Origin: Paracoccus sp. SCSIO 75233
Lineage (GTDB): Bacteria; Pseudomonadota; Alphaproteobacteria; Rhodobacterales; Rhodobacteraceae
DNA length: 64,000 bases
Assembly (NCBI RefSeq): GCF_027912675.1
Contig: NZ_CP115757.1
Location: 1,426,001 to 1,490,000 of the forward strand
Reading direction: 5' to 3'
Shown: positions 53,492 through 62,149 of the stretch, piece by piece
Layout: the number at the start of each line of letters is the position of its first letter
Numbering within the stretch: position 1 is the stretch's first letter
Translations under genes and position numbers: made by a program
The notes under the pieces: model-generated
What the model saw: only the letters and a program-made list of their open reading frames with translations
What the model was told of the DNA's origin: nothing
Databases searched by the model: none

Positions 53492-56400
53492 TTATTCGAA
53501 CTCGACCAGCAGGTCCTTCGCGTCGATCTGCTGCCCCGGCGCGACATGGACCGCCTTGATGATGCCGTCCCGGTCGGCATGGATCGCGGTTTCCATCTTC
53601 ATCGCCTCGATGGTCAGCAACAGATCGCCGGATTTGACCTCGTGGCCCGCGACAGCCGCAACCGTCGCCACAACCCCCGGCATCGGCGCGCCGACATGGG
53701 CGTCGTTCCCCGGCTCTGCCTTGGCCCGTGCGACGGCACTCGCCCCCTCGGCGCGGTTCGGCACGCGGATATTGCGCGGCTGGCCGTTGAGTTCGAAGAA
53801 CACCTTCACCTCGCCCTTCTCATCGGTCTCGCCAATGGCCTGAAGGCGGATTTCCAGCGTCTTGCCGGGATCGATCTCACACGCGATCTGGTCGCCGGGT
53901 TGCATGCCATAGAAGAAATTCTTCGTCGGCAGAGTGCGAACCGGACCATAGACGCGATGTCGGCCCATATAGTCGAGGAACACTTTCGGATACATCAGAT
54001 AGCCGTTCAGATCTTCGTCATCGACCTCCAGCCCCTCCAACTGCTCCGACAGATCGGCACGGGTCGCTTCCAGATCGACCGGCGCCATCGCAGCACCTGG
54101 GCGCGTGGTCATCGGCGTTTCGCCCTTCAGCACCTTCCTTTGCAGCGCCTCCGGCCATCCACCGGGCGGCTGGCCCAGATTACCGCGCATCATGTCGATC
54201 ACCGAATCCGGGAAGGCCACGTCGACCTCCGGGTCCTCGACCTGCGCCCGCGTCAGCCCCTGCGACACCATCATCAGCGCCATGTCACCCACCACCTTCG
54301 ACGATGGCGTGACCTTCACAATATCCCCGAACATCTGGTTCACATCGGCATAGGCCTGCGCGACCTCGTGCCAGCGATCCTCCAGCCCGAGCGAACGCGC
54401 CTGCGCCTTCAGATTGGTGAACTGCCCGCCGGGCATCTCATGCAGGTAGACCTCGGACGCCGGGGCCTGCAGCCCGGATTCGAAGGCCGCGTAATCCTCG
54501 CGCACCCGCTCCCAGTAGTTGGAAATCTCGCGGACGGCATCCACATCCAGCCCGGTATCGCGATCCGTTCCCGCCAGCGCCTCCACGACAGAGCCGAGCG
54601 TCGGCTGGCTGGTATTGCCCGACAGCGCATCCATTGCGCCATCGACAATATCCACCCCGGCCGAGGCCGCCGCCAGATAGGACGCCCCGCCCATGCCGCT
54701 GGTGTCATGGGTGTGGAAATGGATCGGCAGCCCGACCTCTTCCTTCAGCGCCGTGACCAGTTTCCGCGCGGCAGCAGGTTTCAGCAAGCCCGCCATATCC
54801 TTCAGCCCGAGGATATGGGCTCCGGCCTCCCGCAGTTCTTTGCCCATGTAAACATAATATTGCAGGTCATATTTCGCGCGATCCGGGTCGAGGATATTGC
54901 CGGTGTAACAGATCGCCGCCTCGCAGATCTTGCCGCTGTCGATCACGGCATCCATGGCGACGCGCATATTCTCCACCCAGTTCAGACTGTCGAAGACACG
55001 GAACACATCGACGCCGGATTCCGCCGCTTGCGCCACAAAGCTCTGCACCACGTTATCCGGGTAATTCGTGTAGCCTACCCCGTTCGAGGCACGCAGCAGC
55101 ATCTGGGTCAGCAGGTTCGGCATCCGCGCGCGAATATCGCGCAGCCGCTGCCACGGGCATTCCTGCAAGAAGCGATAGGCCACGTCGAATGTCGCCCCGC
55201 CCCAGCATTCGACGCTGAAAAGCTGCGGCAGATTGGCGGCATAGGCCGGTGCCACCCGGATCATGTCGATGGAGCGCATCCGTGTGGCCAGCAGCGACTG
55301 ATGCCCGTCGCGCATCGCCGTGTCGGTCATCAGCAGCCTTGGCTGGGCTGCGACCCAATCGGCCACGGCCTGCGCGCCCTTCTCCTCCAGCAATTGCCGG
55401 GTTCCGGCAGGCGGGGGGGAGACGCGCGGCTTTGGCGGTATCGCAGGCCGCGCCTCGGCATGCGGTGCTGCCCGACCGGCGGTTTCGGGATGCCCGTTCA
55501 CGGTAATATCCGCCAGATAGGTCAGGATCTTCGTCGCCCGGTCCTGACGCTGGCGGAACTCGAACAGCTCCGGCGTGGTGTCGATGAATTTCGTCGTATA
55601 GGTGTCATCGAGAAAGGTCGGGTGTTTCAGCAGGTTGATGACGAAATCGATATTCGTGCTGACGCCGCGGACCCGGAATTCCCGAAGCGCGCGGTCCATC
55701 CGGCGGATCGCCTGATCCGGGGTCTGCGCCCAAGCGGTGACCTTCACCAGCAGCGAGTCGTAAAACCGCGTGATGACCCCGCCCGAATAGGCGGTGCCGC
55801 CATCCAGCCGGATACCCATCCCGGTGGCTGAACGATAGGCCGTGATGCGCCCGTAATCCGGGATGAAGTTGTTCTGCGGGTCCTCGGTCGTCACCCGGCA
55901 TTGCAGCGCGTGACCCGACAGCGTGACCTGATCCTGGGACGGCACGCCCGTCGCCTCGGCCAGCGTCGCGCCCTCGGCCACCTTGATCTGAGCCTGCACG
56001 ATGTCGATCCCCGTCACCTCCTCGGTGACGGTATGCTCGACCTGCACGCGCGGATTGACCTCGATGAAATAGAACGCGTCGGTTTCCATATCCATCAGGA
56101 ACTCGACCGTGCCTGCCGCCTCATAGCCGACCGCCTGCCCGATCCTGAGCGCCAGCGCGCAGACCTCTTCCCGCTGCGCCTCGCTCAGATAGGGCGCGGG
56201 CGCACGCTCCACCACTTTCTGATTGCGGCGCTGCACGGTGCAGTCGCGCTCATACAGGTGATACAGCCCGCCATGCTTGTCGCCCAACAGCTGCACCTCG
56301 ACATGGCGCGCGCGGGTGATCATCTTTTCCAGATAACCCTCGCCATTGCCGAAAGCGGCCTCGGCCTCTCGCCGCCCCTCACGGACCTTCTCGACCAGCT

Positions 56401-56935
56401 CATCGGGGCCGTTGATCGGACGCATCCCGCGACCGCCGCCGCCCCAGGAGGCTTTGAGCATGAGCGGATAGCCGATCTCGGCGGCGTCTGCCTTGATCGC
56501 GTCGAAATCATCGCCCAGCACCTCGGTCGCGGGGATGACCGGCACACCGGCCTTGATCGCCACCCGCCGGGCGCTGGCCTTGTCGCCAAGCGCGCGCATG
56601 GTTTCGGCCCGCGGACCGATAAAAATGATCCCTTCGCGCTCACAAGCATCGACCAGTTCGGGGTTTTCCGACAGCAGCCCATAGCCCGGATGGATCGCAT
56701 CCGCGCCGCTTTCCTTCGCGACCCGGATAATCTCGTCAATCGACAGATAAGCAGCGACCGGACCAAGCCCCTCGCCGATGCGATACGCCTCATCCGCCTT
56801 GAAACGGTGCAGCCCAAGCTTGTCTTCCTCGGCATAGACTGCCACGGTCTTCTTGCCCAGCTCGTTGGCGGCACGCATGACTCGGATCGCGATTTCGCCA
56901 CGATTGGCCACGAGAATCTTGTTTATGTCGCGCAT
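53492..56935 (-). CDS. pyc: Pyruvate carboxylase
   Basis: A 1147-residue biotin enzyme that carboxylates pyruvate to oxaloacetate. Biotin carboxylase (1-450) has ANRGEIAIRVMRA at the start, the glycine-rich ATP loop GGGGRGMR (about 165-172) and EVNPRVQVEHTVTEE (about 295-309). The carboxyltransferase barrel (about 530-810) has DTAMRDGHQSLLATRMR and FHTHDTSGMG, the metal-binding HTH. The PC tetramerisation region follows. The biotinyl domain ends the protein with EAMKMETAI, Lys1113 being the biotinylated residue. Length is normal. It is the last gene of erpA-xth-pyc, 94 bases after xth, and it ends in the dispersed repeat. Confidence 0.98.
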   Translation of the reverse strand: MRDINKILVANRGEIAIRVMRAANELGKKTVAVYAEEDKLGLHRFKADEAYRIGEGLGPVAAYLSIDEIIRVAKESGADAIHPGYGLLSENPELVDACEREGIIFIGPRAETMRALGDKASARRVAIKAGVPVIPATEVLGDDFDAIKADAAEIGYPLMLKASWGGGGRGMRPINGPDELVEKVREGRREAEAAFGNGEGYLEKMITRARHVEVQLLGDKHGGLYHLYERDCTVQRRNQKVVERAPAPYLSEAQREEVCALALRIGQAVGYEAAGTVEFLMDMETDAFYFIEVNPRVQVEHTVTEEVTGIDIVQAQIKVAEGATLAEATGVPSQDQVTLSGHALQCRVTTEDPQNNFIPDYGRITAYRSATGMGIRLDGGTAYSGGVITRFYDSLLVKVTAWAQTPDQAIRRMDRALREFRVRGVSTNIDFVINLLKHPTFLDDTYTTKFIDTTPELFEFRQRQDRATKILTYLADITVNGHPETAGRAAPHAEARPAIPPKPRVSPPPAGTRQLLEEKGAQAVADWVAAQPRLLMTDTAMRDGHQSLLATRMRSIDMIRVAPAYAANLPQLFSVECWGGATFDVAYRFLQECPWQRLRDIRARMPNLLTQMLLRASNGVGYTNYPDNVVQSFVAQAAESGVDVFRVFDSLNWVENMRVAMDAVIDSGKICEAAICYTGNILDPDRAKYDLQYYVYMGKELREAGAHILGLKDMAGLLKPAAARKLVTALKEEVGLPIHFHTHDTSGMGGASYLAAASAGVDIVDGAMDALSGNTSQPTLGSVVEALAGTDRDTGLDVDAVREISNYWERVREDYAAFESGLQAPASEVYLHEMPGGQFTNLKAQARSLGLEDRWHEVAQAYADVNQMFGDIVKVTPSSKVVGDMALMMVSQGLTRAQVEDPEVDVAFPDSVIDMMRGNLGQPPGGWPEALQRKVLKGETPMTTRPGAAMAPVDLEATRADLSEQLEGLEVDDEDLNGYLMYPKVFLDYMGRHRVYGPVRTLPTKNFFYGMQPGDQIACEIDPGKTLEIRLQAIGETDEKGEVKVFFELNGQPRNIRVPNRAEGASAVARAKAEPGNDAHVGAPMPGVVATVAAVAGHEVKSGDLLLTIEAMKMETAIHADRDGIIKAVHVAPGQQIDAKDLLVEFE

Positions 56936-57029
56936 AAGGGTCCCCGATATTCTGCAATTGCGAAGACCATAGCGATATGGAGGAACTTGTAAACGCGGAT
57001 GTCACACAGGCGTCACCTATGGCCCGGCG

Positions 57030-57815
57030 TCAGGCGGCCAAATCGACCCATACCGGGACGTGATCGGACGGTTTCTCGCCGGCCCGAACCTCACGATCAA
57101 CACCGCAACCCATCACAATATCAGCAGCTTGCGGTGACAACATCAGGTGATCTATACGGATACCATTATCCCGCCGCCACGCACCGGCCTGAAAATCCCA
57201 GAATGTGAACGGCCCCCTTTTGCCGAACGGATCGGCATCGCGCAGCGCATCCGTCCAGCCCTGCGCTGCAATGCGGCGAAACGCGGCCCGGCTGTCTGGC
57301 AGGAACAGCGCATCCTTCACCCAGTCGCCGGGTTCGGCGGCGTCACGGGGCTCAGGAATGATGTTGTAATCCCCCAACATCACAACCGGCATCTCAAGCG
57401 CCAGCAACTCCGCCGCGCGCAGCCGCAACCGCTCCATCCATGCCAGCTTGTAGTCGTATTTCGGCCCCGGCGCCGGATTGCCATTGGGCAGATACAGCCC
57501 CGCCACCCGCACGGCGCGTTGGCCCACCACGGTCGCCTCGATATAGCGGGCCTGTTCATCCGCATCATCACCGGGCAGACCGCGCGTCACGTCCTCCAGC
57601 GGCAGTTTCGACAGGATCGCCACCCCGTTGAAACTTTTCTGCCCGTGGCTCACGACGTTATAGCCCATATCCTCGAAATGTCCGGCGGGGAAGTTCTCGT
57701 CGACCGACTTGATCTCCTGCAACACCACCAGATCGGGCGAGGCGGCCAACAGCCAGTCGCTCAGCGCGTTCATCCGCGCCTTGATGCCGTTAATATTGAA
57801 ACTCGCGATCTTCAT
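57030..57815 (-). CDS. xth: Exodeoxyribonuclease III
   Basis: A 261-residue Mg-dependent AP endonuclease / 3'-exonuclease for base-excision repair. Motifs in order: FNINGIKARM at the start, LQEIKSVDENFP (metal Glu), GLYLPNGN, GDYNIIPEPRD (catalytic Asp and Asn), WRRDNGIRIDHLMLS (about 210-224) and the final SDHVPVWVDL (catalytic His). The ATG at 57815 is better spaced from AAGG than the one two codons earlier. Follows the dispersed repeat after erpA; 94 bases before pyc. Confidence 0.95.
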   Translation of the reverse strand: MKIASFNINGIKARMNALSDWLLAASPDLVVLQEIKSVDENFPAGHFEDMGYNVVSHGQKSFNGVAILSKLPLEDVTRGLPGDDADEQARYIEATVVGQRAVRVAGLYLPNGNPAPGPKYDYKLAWMERLRLRAAELLALEMPVVMLGDYNIIPEPRDAAEPGDWVKDALFLPDSRAAFRRIAAQGWTDALRDADPFGKRGPFTFWDFQAGAWRRDNGIRIDHLMLSPQAADIVMGCGVDREVRAGEKPSDHVPVWVDLAA

Positions 57816-57833
57816 GCGCATTCACCTTGGCTG

Positions 57834-57885
57834 AAATATCCCGGGGGTGAGGCGCGGGACCGCGCCGAGGGGGCAGCGCCCCCTT
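57834..57885. repeat. Dispersed double-hairpin repeat, copy 2
   Basis: Immediately after the erpA stop (minus strand) come GGGGGCGCTGCCCCC, GGCGCGGTCCCGCGCC and CCCCCGGGATATTTC, the same layout and near-identical core as the element at 53441-53490. The two short stems should fold strongly in RNA. Confidence 0.8.
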
Positions 57886-57887
57886 TA

Positions 57888-58214
57888 TCAGATCGAAAAC
57901 GAGGTTCCGCAACCGCAGGACGACGCCGCGTTCGGATTTTCGATCACAAACCGCGCCCCGATCAGCTCATCGGCAAAATCGATCACCGCCCCCGCCAGAA
58001 ATGGCAGCGAGACCGGATCGACCAGCACACGCTGGCCATTGCCCTCCAGCACCAGATCATCCTCGGCAGGCGCATCCAGTCGGATATCGTATTGAAACCC
58101 CGAACAGCCGCCGCCTTCGACCGCCACGCGCAGTGCCTGCGGGGCGTCATTGCCGTCATTAATTTCCGCCAGCCGCGCAAAGGCACGTTCGGTCACAGAA
58201 GGGGGCAGGTTCAT
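57888..58214 (-). CDS. erpA: HesB/IscA-family Fe-S carrier (ErpA-like)
   Basis: A 108-residue A-type carrier that transfers Fe-S clusters to apo-enzymes. The three cluster cysteines are Cys37 (GGGCSGFQYD), Cys100 and Cys102 (SCGCGTSF). The start MNLPPSVTERAF is the family norm, and a much longer frame read upstream has no support. It is divergent from dgt with only 69 bases between. In alphaproteobacteria erpA and dgt are often neighbours in this orientation. Confidence 0.93.
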   Translation of the reverse strand: MNLPPSVTERAFARLAEINDGNDAPQALRVAVEGGGCSGFQYDIRLDAPAEDDLVLEGNGQRVLVDPVSLPFLAGAVIDFADELIGARFVIENPNAASSCGCGTSFSI

Positions 58215-58283
58215 GGGGCGTTCCCGTTTCGCAAGTCCTGAGACAAATATAGGGTTTGCCCCGAACCGCTGCAAGGAAACCGC

Positions 58284-59432
58284 ATGATCGCGCCCTATGC
58301 CTGCCAGCCAGAGGCCAGCCGTGGACGGCTGTTTGACGAAAGCCTGTCCAGCTTCCGCAGCCCGTGGCAACGGGACCGGGACCGGATCATCCACTCCTCC
58401 GCGTTCCGCCGCCTGAAGCACAAGACACAGGTTTTTGTCGAGCAGGAGGGCGACGCCTATCGCGGCGATTATTTCCGCACAAGGCTGACCCACACCATCG
58501 AGGTGGCGCAAGTCGCGCGCACCATTGCCGGGGCGCTGTCGCTCAATGTCGATCTGGCGGAGGCCGTGGCCCTTGCCCATGATCTCGGCCACCCGCCCTT
58601 CGGCCATACCGGCGAGGACGCGCTTGCGGCACTGATGGAGCCCTATGGCGGTTTCGATCACAACGCACAGGCGCTGCGCATCGTCACCCGGCTGGAACGG
58701 CACTACGCCGATTTCGACGGGCTGAACCTGACATGGGAAACGCTCGAAGGCATCGCGAAGCATAATGGTCCGGTCGCGCCACCCCTGCCCTATGCTCTGG
58801 CGGAGGTGAACCACGCCTGGGAACTGGAACTCTCCACCAATGCCAGCGCCGAGGCACAGGTGGCGGCGGTCGCGGATGACATCGCCTATAATCACCACGA
58901 CATCCATGACGGGCTGCGCGCCGGGCTGTTCACCGAAGAAGATCTGCTTGATCTGCCCGTCGTCGGCCCGGCCTTTGCAGAGGTGGACCGGCTTCATCCC
59001 GGCCTCGCCTCCGGTCGTCGCCGGCACGAAGCGCTGCGACGGGTGTTCGGGGTCATGGTCGAGGATGTGATCGCCGTGGCGCAGAACCGGCTGACCTCGC
59101 TTCAGCCCCGCTCCGTCGATGAAATCCGCGGCATGGACGGGCCGATCATCCGGTTTTCAAAACCGCTCTATCAGAACATCAAGGCGATCAAATCCTTCCT
59201 GTTCACCCGGATGTATCGCGCGCCGTCAGTGGTTGACGAACGAAAGCTGGTCACCGCCATGCTGCGCGACCTGTTCCCGCTCTACATCTCCAACCCGGAG
59301 ATGCTGCCGAAACACTGGCAGGCGGAGGCGCTTGCCGCTTCCGAAACCGAACGGGCCCGGATCGTGCTGGATTACGTCGCCGGGATGACCGACCGCTACG
59401 CCATGGCGGAATGGGAGCGGCTTTGCAGCTGA
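58284..59432 (+). CDS. dgt: Deoxyguanosinetriphosphate triphosphohydrolase-like protein
   Basis: A 382-residue HD-domain nucleotidase that removes triphosphate from dNTPs. Motifs include RSPWQRDRDRIIHSSAFRRL (about 27-46), the metal-binding HDLGHPPFGHTGE near 98-110 (HD motif), NHHDIHDGL for the second metal His/Asp and a C-terminal RMYRAPSV. The family is annotated as type 2 dGTPase in alphaproteobacteria. AAGGA lies about seven bases before the ATG. Divergent from erpA. Confidence 0.95.
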   Translation: MIAPYACQPEASRGRLFDESLSSFRSPWQRDRDRIIHSSAFRRLKHKTQVFVEQEGDAYRGDYFRTRLTHTIEVAQVARTIAGALSLNVDLAEAVALAHDLGHPPFGHTGEDALAALMEPYGGFDHNAQALRIVTRLERHYADFDGLNLTWETLEGIAKHNGPVAPPLPYALAEVNHAWELELSTNASAEAQVAAVADDIAYNHHDIHDGLRAGLFTEEDLLDLPVVGPAFAEVDRLHPGLASGRRRHEALRRVFGVMVEDVIAVAQNRLTSLQPRSVDEIRGMDGPIIRFSKPLYQNIKAIKSFLFTRMYRAPSVVDERKLVTAMLRDLFPLYISNPEMLPKHWQAEALAASETERARIVLDYVAGMTDRYAMAEWERLCS

Positions 59433-59442
59433 TCCCTGACGC

Positions 59443-60360
59443 TCAGCGCAGGAAGATCATCGCCATCCCCAGTGTCGCAATCGCGGCTCCAAACCAGCTT
59501 GCCGCACTTGGCCGCGCGCCGGTGACGATCCACAGCACCGGCAGGATGAACACCGGCGAAAGCGCCGACAGCGTCGAGACGATCCCGACCTTGCCGCCCT
59601 GCAGGGCAAACAGCAGCAGCGACATGCCGACGACCATCGCAATGATGCCGGACCCGGCCAGAAGCAGAAACACCCGCATATTCAGCGGCGCACGCGGCTT
59701 CACGCGCGGTATCGGCAGGCTGCTCAGCAAGGCAAGGCAGATCACGGCCACGGCCACCCGGATCAGACTGCCGGTGAAGGGATCAAAGCCGGTCTCCATC
59801 ACCGGGCGCGCGATCAGCGAACCCATTGCCTGACCGAGTGCAGCGAGCAGGCCGAAGCCGATCCCGATCCAGACATTGCCGCTGACCGCCTCGAATTTAT
59901 GGGTGCCGCTGCGACCCGGACGCCCCAGAACGGCAATCCCGACCCCTGCGGCGCACAGGAAGACCCCCATCCAGCCCAGCTTGCTCAGCTCTTCGCCCAG
60001 CACCGCCCAGCCCAGCACAGCCGCCATCGGCGCATTGAGTGCGAACAGCGCCCCGGTCCGGCGCGGCCCCAGCCGGGTCAGCGTCACAAACAGCATCGTA
60101 TCGCCAAGAAAGATGCCGACCACCCCGGAAACCGCCAGCGTACCGGCCTGCGCCGGGGTCACGCCCTGCCACTGACCGGAGATCAGCACGATCACCAGCA
60201 GAACCACCGTCACCGTCCCCTGCCGGTACAAATTGAACCCGAACGGTCCCAGATGCGCGACCGCAGGCGTGGACATCAGCCCGGTGACGGCCCAGCATAT
60301 CGCCGCGCCGAGTGCGGCAAGCTCATAGATCGGCAAGTCCTGTCCCTTTCCGCCAAACAT
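59443..60360 (-). CDS. EamA/DMT-family transporter
   Basis: A 305-residue membrane protein with ten predicted helices arranged as two EamA repeats. The first repeat has LAALGAAICWAVTGLMSTPA (about 13-32), the second starts near 150 with GIGFGLLAALGQAMGSLIARP. It may export amino acids or other small metabolites; the substrate cannot be read. It ends 10 bases after dgt ends, tail to tail, and is divergent from osmC. Confidence 0.88.
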   Translation of the reverse strand: MFGGKGQDLPIYELAALGAAICWAVTGLMSTPAVAHLGPFGFNLYRQGTVTVVLLVIVLISGQWQGVTPAQAGTLAVSGVVGIFLGDTMLFVTLTRLGPRRTGALFALNAPMAAVLGWAVLGEELSKLGWMGVFLCAAGVGIAVLGRPGRSGTHKFEAVSGNVWIGIGFGLLAALGQAMGSLIARPVMETGFDPFTGSLIRVAVAVICLALLSSLPIPRVKPRAPLNMRVFLLLAGSGIIAMVVGMSLLLFALQGGKVGIVSTLSALSPVFILPVLWIVTGARPSAASWFGAAIATLGMAMIFLR

Positions 60361-60422
60361 TCAGCAAATCAGTGAACTCGCCCTGCTCTGCCGCGTTAAT
60401 CCGGCGGATATAGGAGGATGCG

Positions 60423-60845
60423 ATGATTACCAAGACTGGTTCTGCAAAATGGCAAGGCGGGCTGAAAGACGGCAAGGGCGAGGTCTCGACCGAGTCCGGC
60501 GTGCTGTCCGCGCAGCCCTATGGTTTCGCGACCCGTTTCGAGGGGCAGCCCGGCACCAACCCCGAGGAACTGATCGGCGCAGCACATGCCGCCTGTTTCT
60601 CAATGGCGCTCTCGAAAGAGCTGGCCGAGGCGGGTGTGACCGATGTCACCATCGAAACCAGCTCCGCCATCACGCTCGACAAGGACGGCGAGGGTTTTGC
60701 GATCAAGACAGCGGCGCTGTCCTCCCATGTTTCGGGCCAGGGCGATCATGACGCGATCCGCAAGGCGGCAGAGGGCGCGAAGTCCGGTTGCCCGGTCTCG
60801 AAGCTGCTGAACGCGGATGTTACGCTCGATCTCAAAATCACATGA
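60423..60845 (+). CDS. osmC: OsmC-family peroxiredoxin
   Basis: A 140-residue OsmC-type thiol peroxidase. Redox cysteines are in AAHAACFSMALSKEL (about 51-65) and KSGCPVSKLLNADV (about 118-131), the two-Cys layout of organic hydroperoxide reductases, and GSGQGD-like SHVSGQGDHDA lies between. GGAGG sits seven bases before the ATG. Its stop overlaps the start of the transglutaminase-like gene (ATGATG), so the two are co-translated. Confidence 0.92.
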   Translation: MITKTGSAKWQGGLKDGKGEVSTESGVLSAQPYGFATRFEGQPGTNPEELIGAAHAACFSMALSKELAEAGVTDVTIETSSAITLDKDGEGFAIKTAALSSHVSGQGDHDAIRKAAEGAKSGCPVSKLLNADVTLDLKIT

Positions 60846-61687
60846 TGTATGTTAGGTACGGCTATGACATCACCATAGAAACCGAATCCGACCTGCCGAT
60901 GCTGCTGCAAATGTCGGTCCGCCCCGAACGGCAGCTCGACCTGCGCGGGACGGAGGAATTCGTGACCGACCCGGCCGTGCCGTTTTCGACCTTCGTCGAT
61001 GATTTCGGCAATTTCTGCCGCCGCCTGACCGCCCCGGCTGGTCAGTTCCGCATGCAGCAAAACGCCATCATCACCGATAGCGGCCTGCCGGAGCCGGACT
61101 TCCCGGAGGCACAGGAAATGCCGGTCGAGGCGCTGCCCGACGATGTGCTGCAATTCCTCTGGCCGTCGCGCTACTGCGATTCCGATCTGCTACTGCAACC
61201 GGCATGGGATTTGTTTGGCGAGATGACGCCCGGCTGGTCGCGGGTGGAGGCGATCATGGGCTGGGTGCATAACCACATCACATTCAACTACATGGACGCC
61301 GACGCCACCCGGACCGCGCATGACGCCTTTGAGCAGGGCAAGGGCGTCTGCCGCGATTTCGCGCATCTGGCCATCGCCATGTGCCGGGCGCTGAATATCC
61401 CGGCACGCTACGTCAACGGCCATCTGGGCGATTTCGGGGTGCCGGTGCAGCCGGACCCGATGGATTACGCGGCCTCGGTGCAGGTTTATCTGTCGGGCAG
61501 GTGGTGGAATTTCGATCCGCGCAACAACTCACGCCGGATCGGACGCCTGCCAGTCGGCTATGGGCGCGACGCCACCGATGTCGCGCTGATCTCCAGCTTC
61601 GGGACGCATCGGTTGGTGAATTTCCACGTCATCACCGAAGAGGTGGACGTCGACGGCAACCGGGTTGAGCGGGGCGATGTGTGTTGA
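60842..61687 (+). CDS. Transglutaminase-like protein lacking the usual catalytic His
   Basis: A 281-residue bacterial transglutaminase-like protein with the N-terminal beta-propeptide domain (YGYDITIETESDLPML) and a papain-like core. The nucleophile Cys170 is in GKGVCRDFAHL and the triad Asp225 in WWNFDPRNN, but at the position where HAW/HAY normally places the catalytic His, this protein reads MDYAASVQVYL with Ala210. The fold is intact and full length, so it may be inactive as an enzyme or use another residue. It is translationally coupled to osmC. Its stop codon lies inside the first unit of the 44-bp repeat array. Confidence 0.88.
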   Translation: MMYVRYGYDITIETESDLPMLLQMSVRPERQLDLRGTEEFVTDPAVPFSTFVDDFGNFCRRLTAPAGQFRMQQNAIITDSGLPEPDFPEAQEMPVEALPDDVLQFLWPSRYCDSDLLLQPAWDLFGEMTPGWSRVEAIMGWVHNHITFNYMDADATRTAHDAFEQGKGVCRDFAHLAIAMCRALNIPARYVNGHLGDFGVPVQPDPMDYAASVQVYLSGRWWNFDPRNNSRRIGRLPVGYGRDATDVALISSFGTHRLVNFHVITEEVDVDGNRVERGDVC

Positions 61688-62060
61688 AATGTGCCATTCG
61701 GGCAAAGCGGGGGATGTTGCCGGTGCGTTGAAATGTATCGTACGGGGTGATTGGTATGATTTTATCGGTGCGTTAAAACGCACCCTACGGCGAGGCCGGT
61801 AATCCCGATGGCGTGTCGAAATGTATCGTACGGGGGATCGGGATGATCTCATCGATGCGTTAAAACGCACCCTACGGGGCAATGGGATGGTTTCATTGGG
61901 CGTTGAAATGTACCGAACGGGCGGATCGGGATGGTTTCATTGGTACGTTGAAACGCACCCTACGGCTAAACCGGCGATCCCGACGGTGCGTTGAAACGCA
62001 CCCTACGGCGAAATCACGAAACCCGTTGGATGCGCCCGTAGGGTGCGCTTTAGCGCACCG
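61681..62060. repeat. Array of nine palindromic repeat units with a period of about 44 bp
   Basis: Nine units start near 61681, 61721, 61766, 61810, 61853, 61898, 61942, 61984 and, inverted, 62036. There are two versions. Type B contains GCGTTAAAACGCACC and CCTACGG and forms a perfect hairpin (GGTGCGTT/AACGCACC). Type A reads GTTGAAATGTATCGTACGG, where C-to-T changes destroy the hairpin. Units 2-7 alternate A-B-A-B-A-B, giving an 88-bp higher-order repeat. The 16-19 base segments between units are also alike (ATCGGGATGGTTTCATT-like after most units, CCGGCGATCCCGA-like after some B units), so it is not a CRISPR array. It fills the gap between two convergent genes; 62061-62149 holds only degenerate CAAACG-containing sequence. 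Confidence 0.92.
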
Positions 62061-62149
62061 CCAAACGCCATCGCACCATCAAACGTCATTTCACCCGCCA
62101 AACGTGAACGCCCCATCCCCCGTCAACGCCCGAAAACCACCCCATCCCC

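Noticed and set aside
53453..55831. Open frame of 792 codons antisense to pyc
   Set aside because: Shadow of the carboxyltransferase half of pyruvate carboxylase; no recognisable motifs.
58215..59027. Long N-terminal extension of the ErpA-like protein
   Set aside because: The extension is antisense to dgt; the normal start at 58214 gives the family length of 108 residues with all three cysteines correctly placed.
61681..62060. Regularly spaced repeats resembling a CRISPR array
   Set aside because: The segments between units are only 16-19 bases and resemble one another, the units fall into two alternating types, the last is inverted, and no cas gene is in the window.
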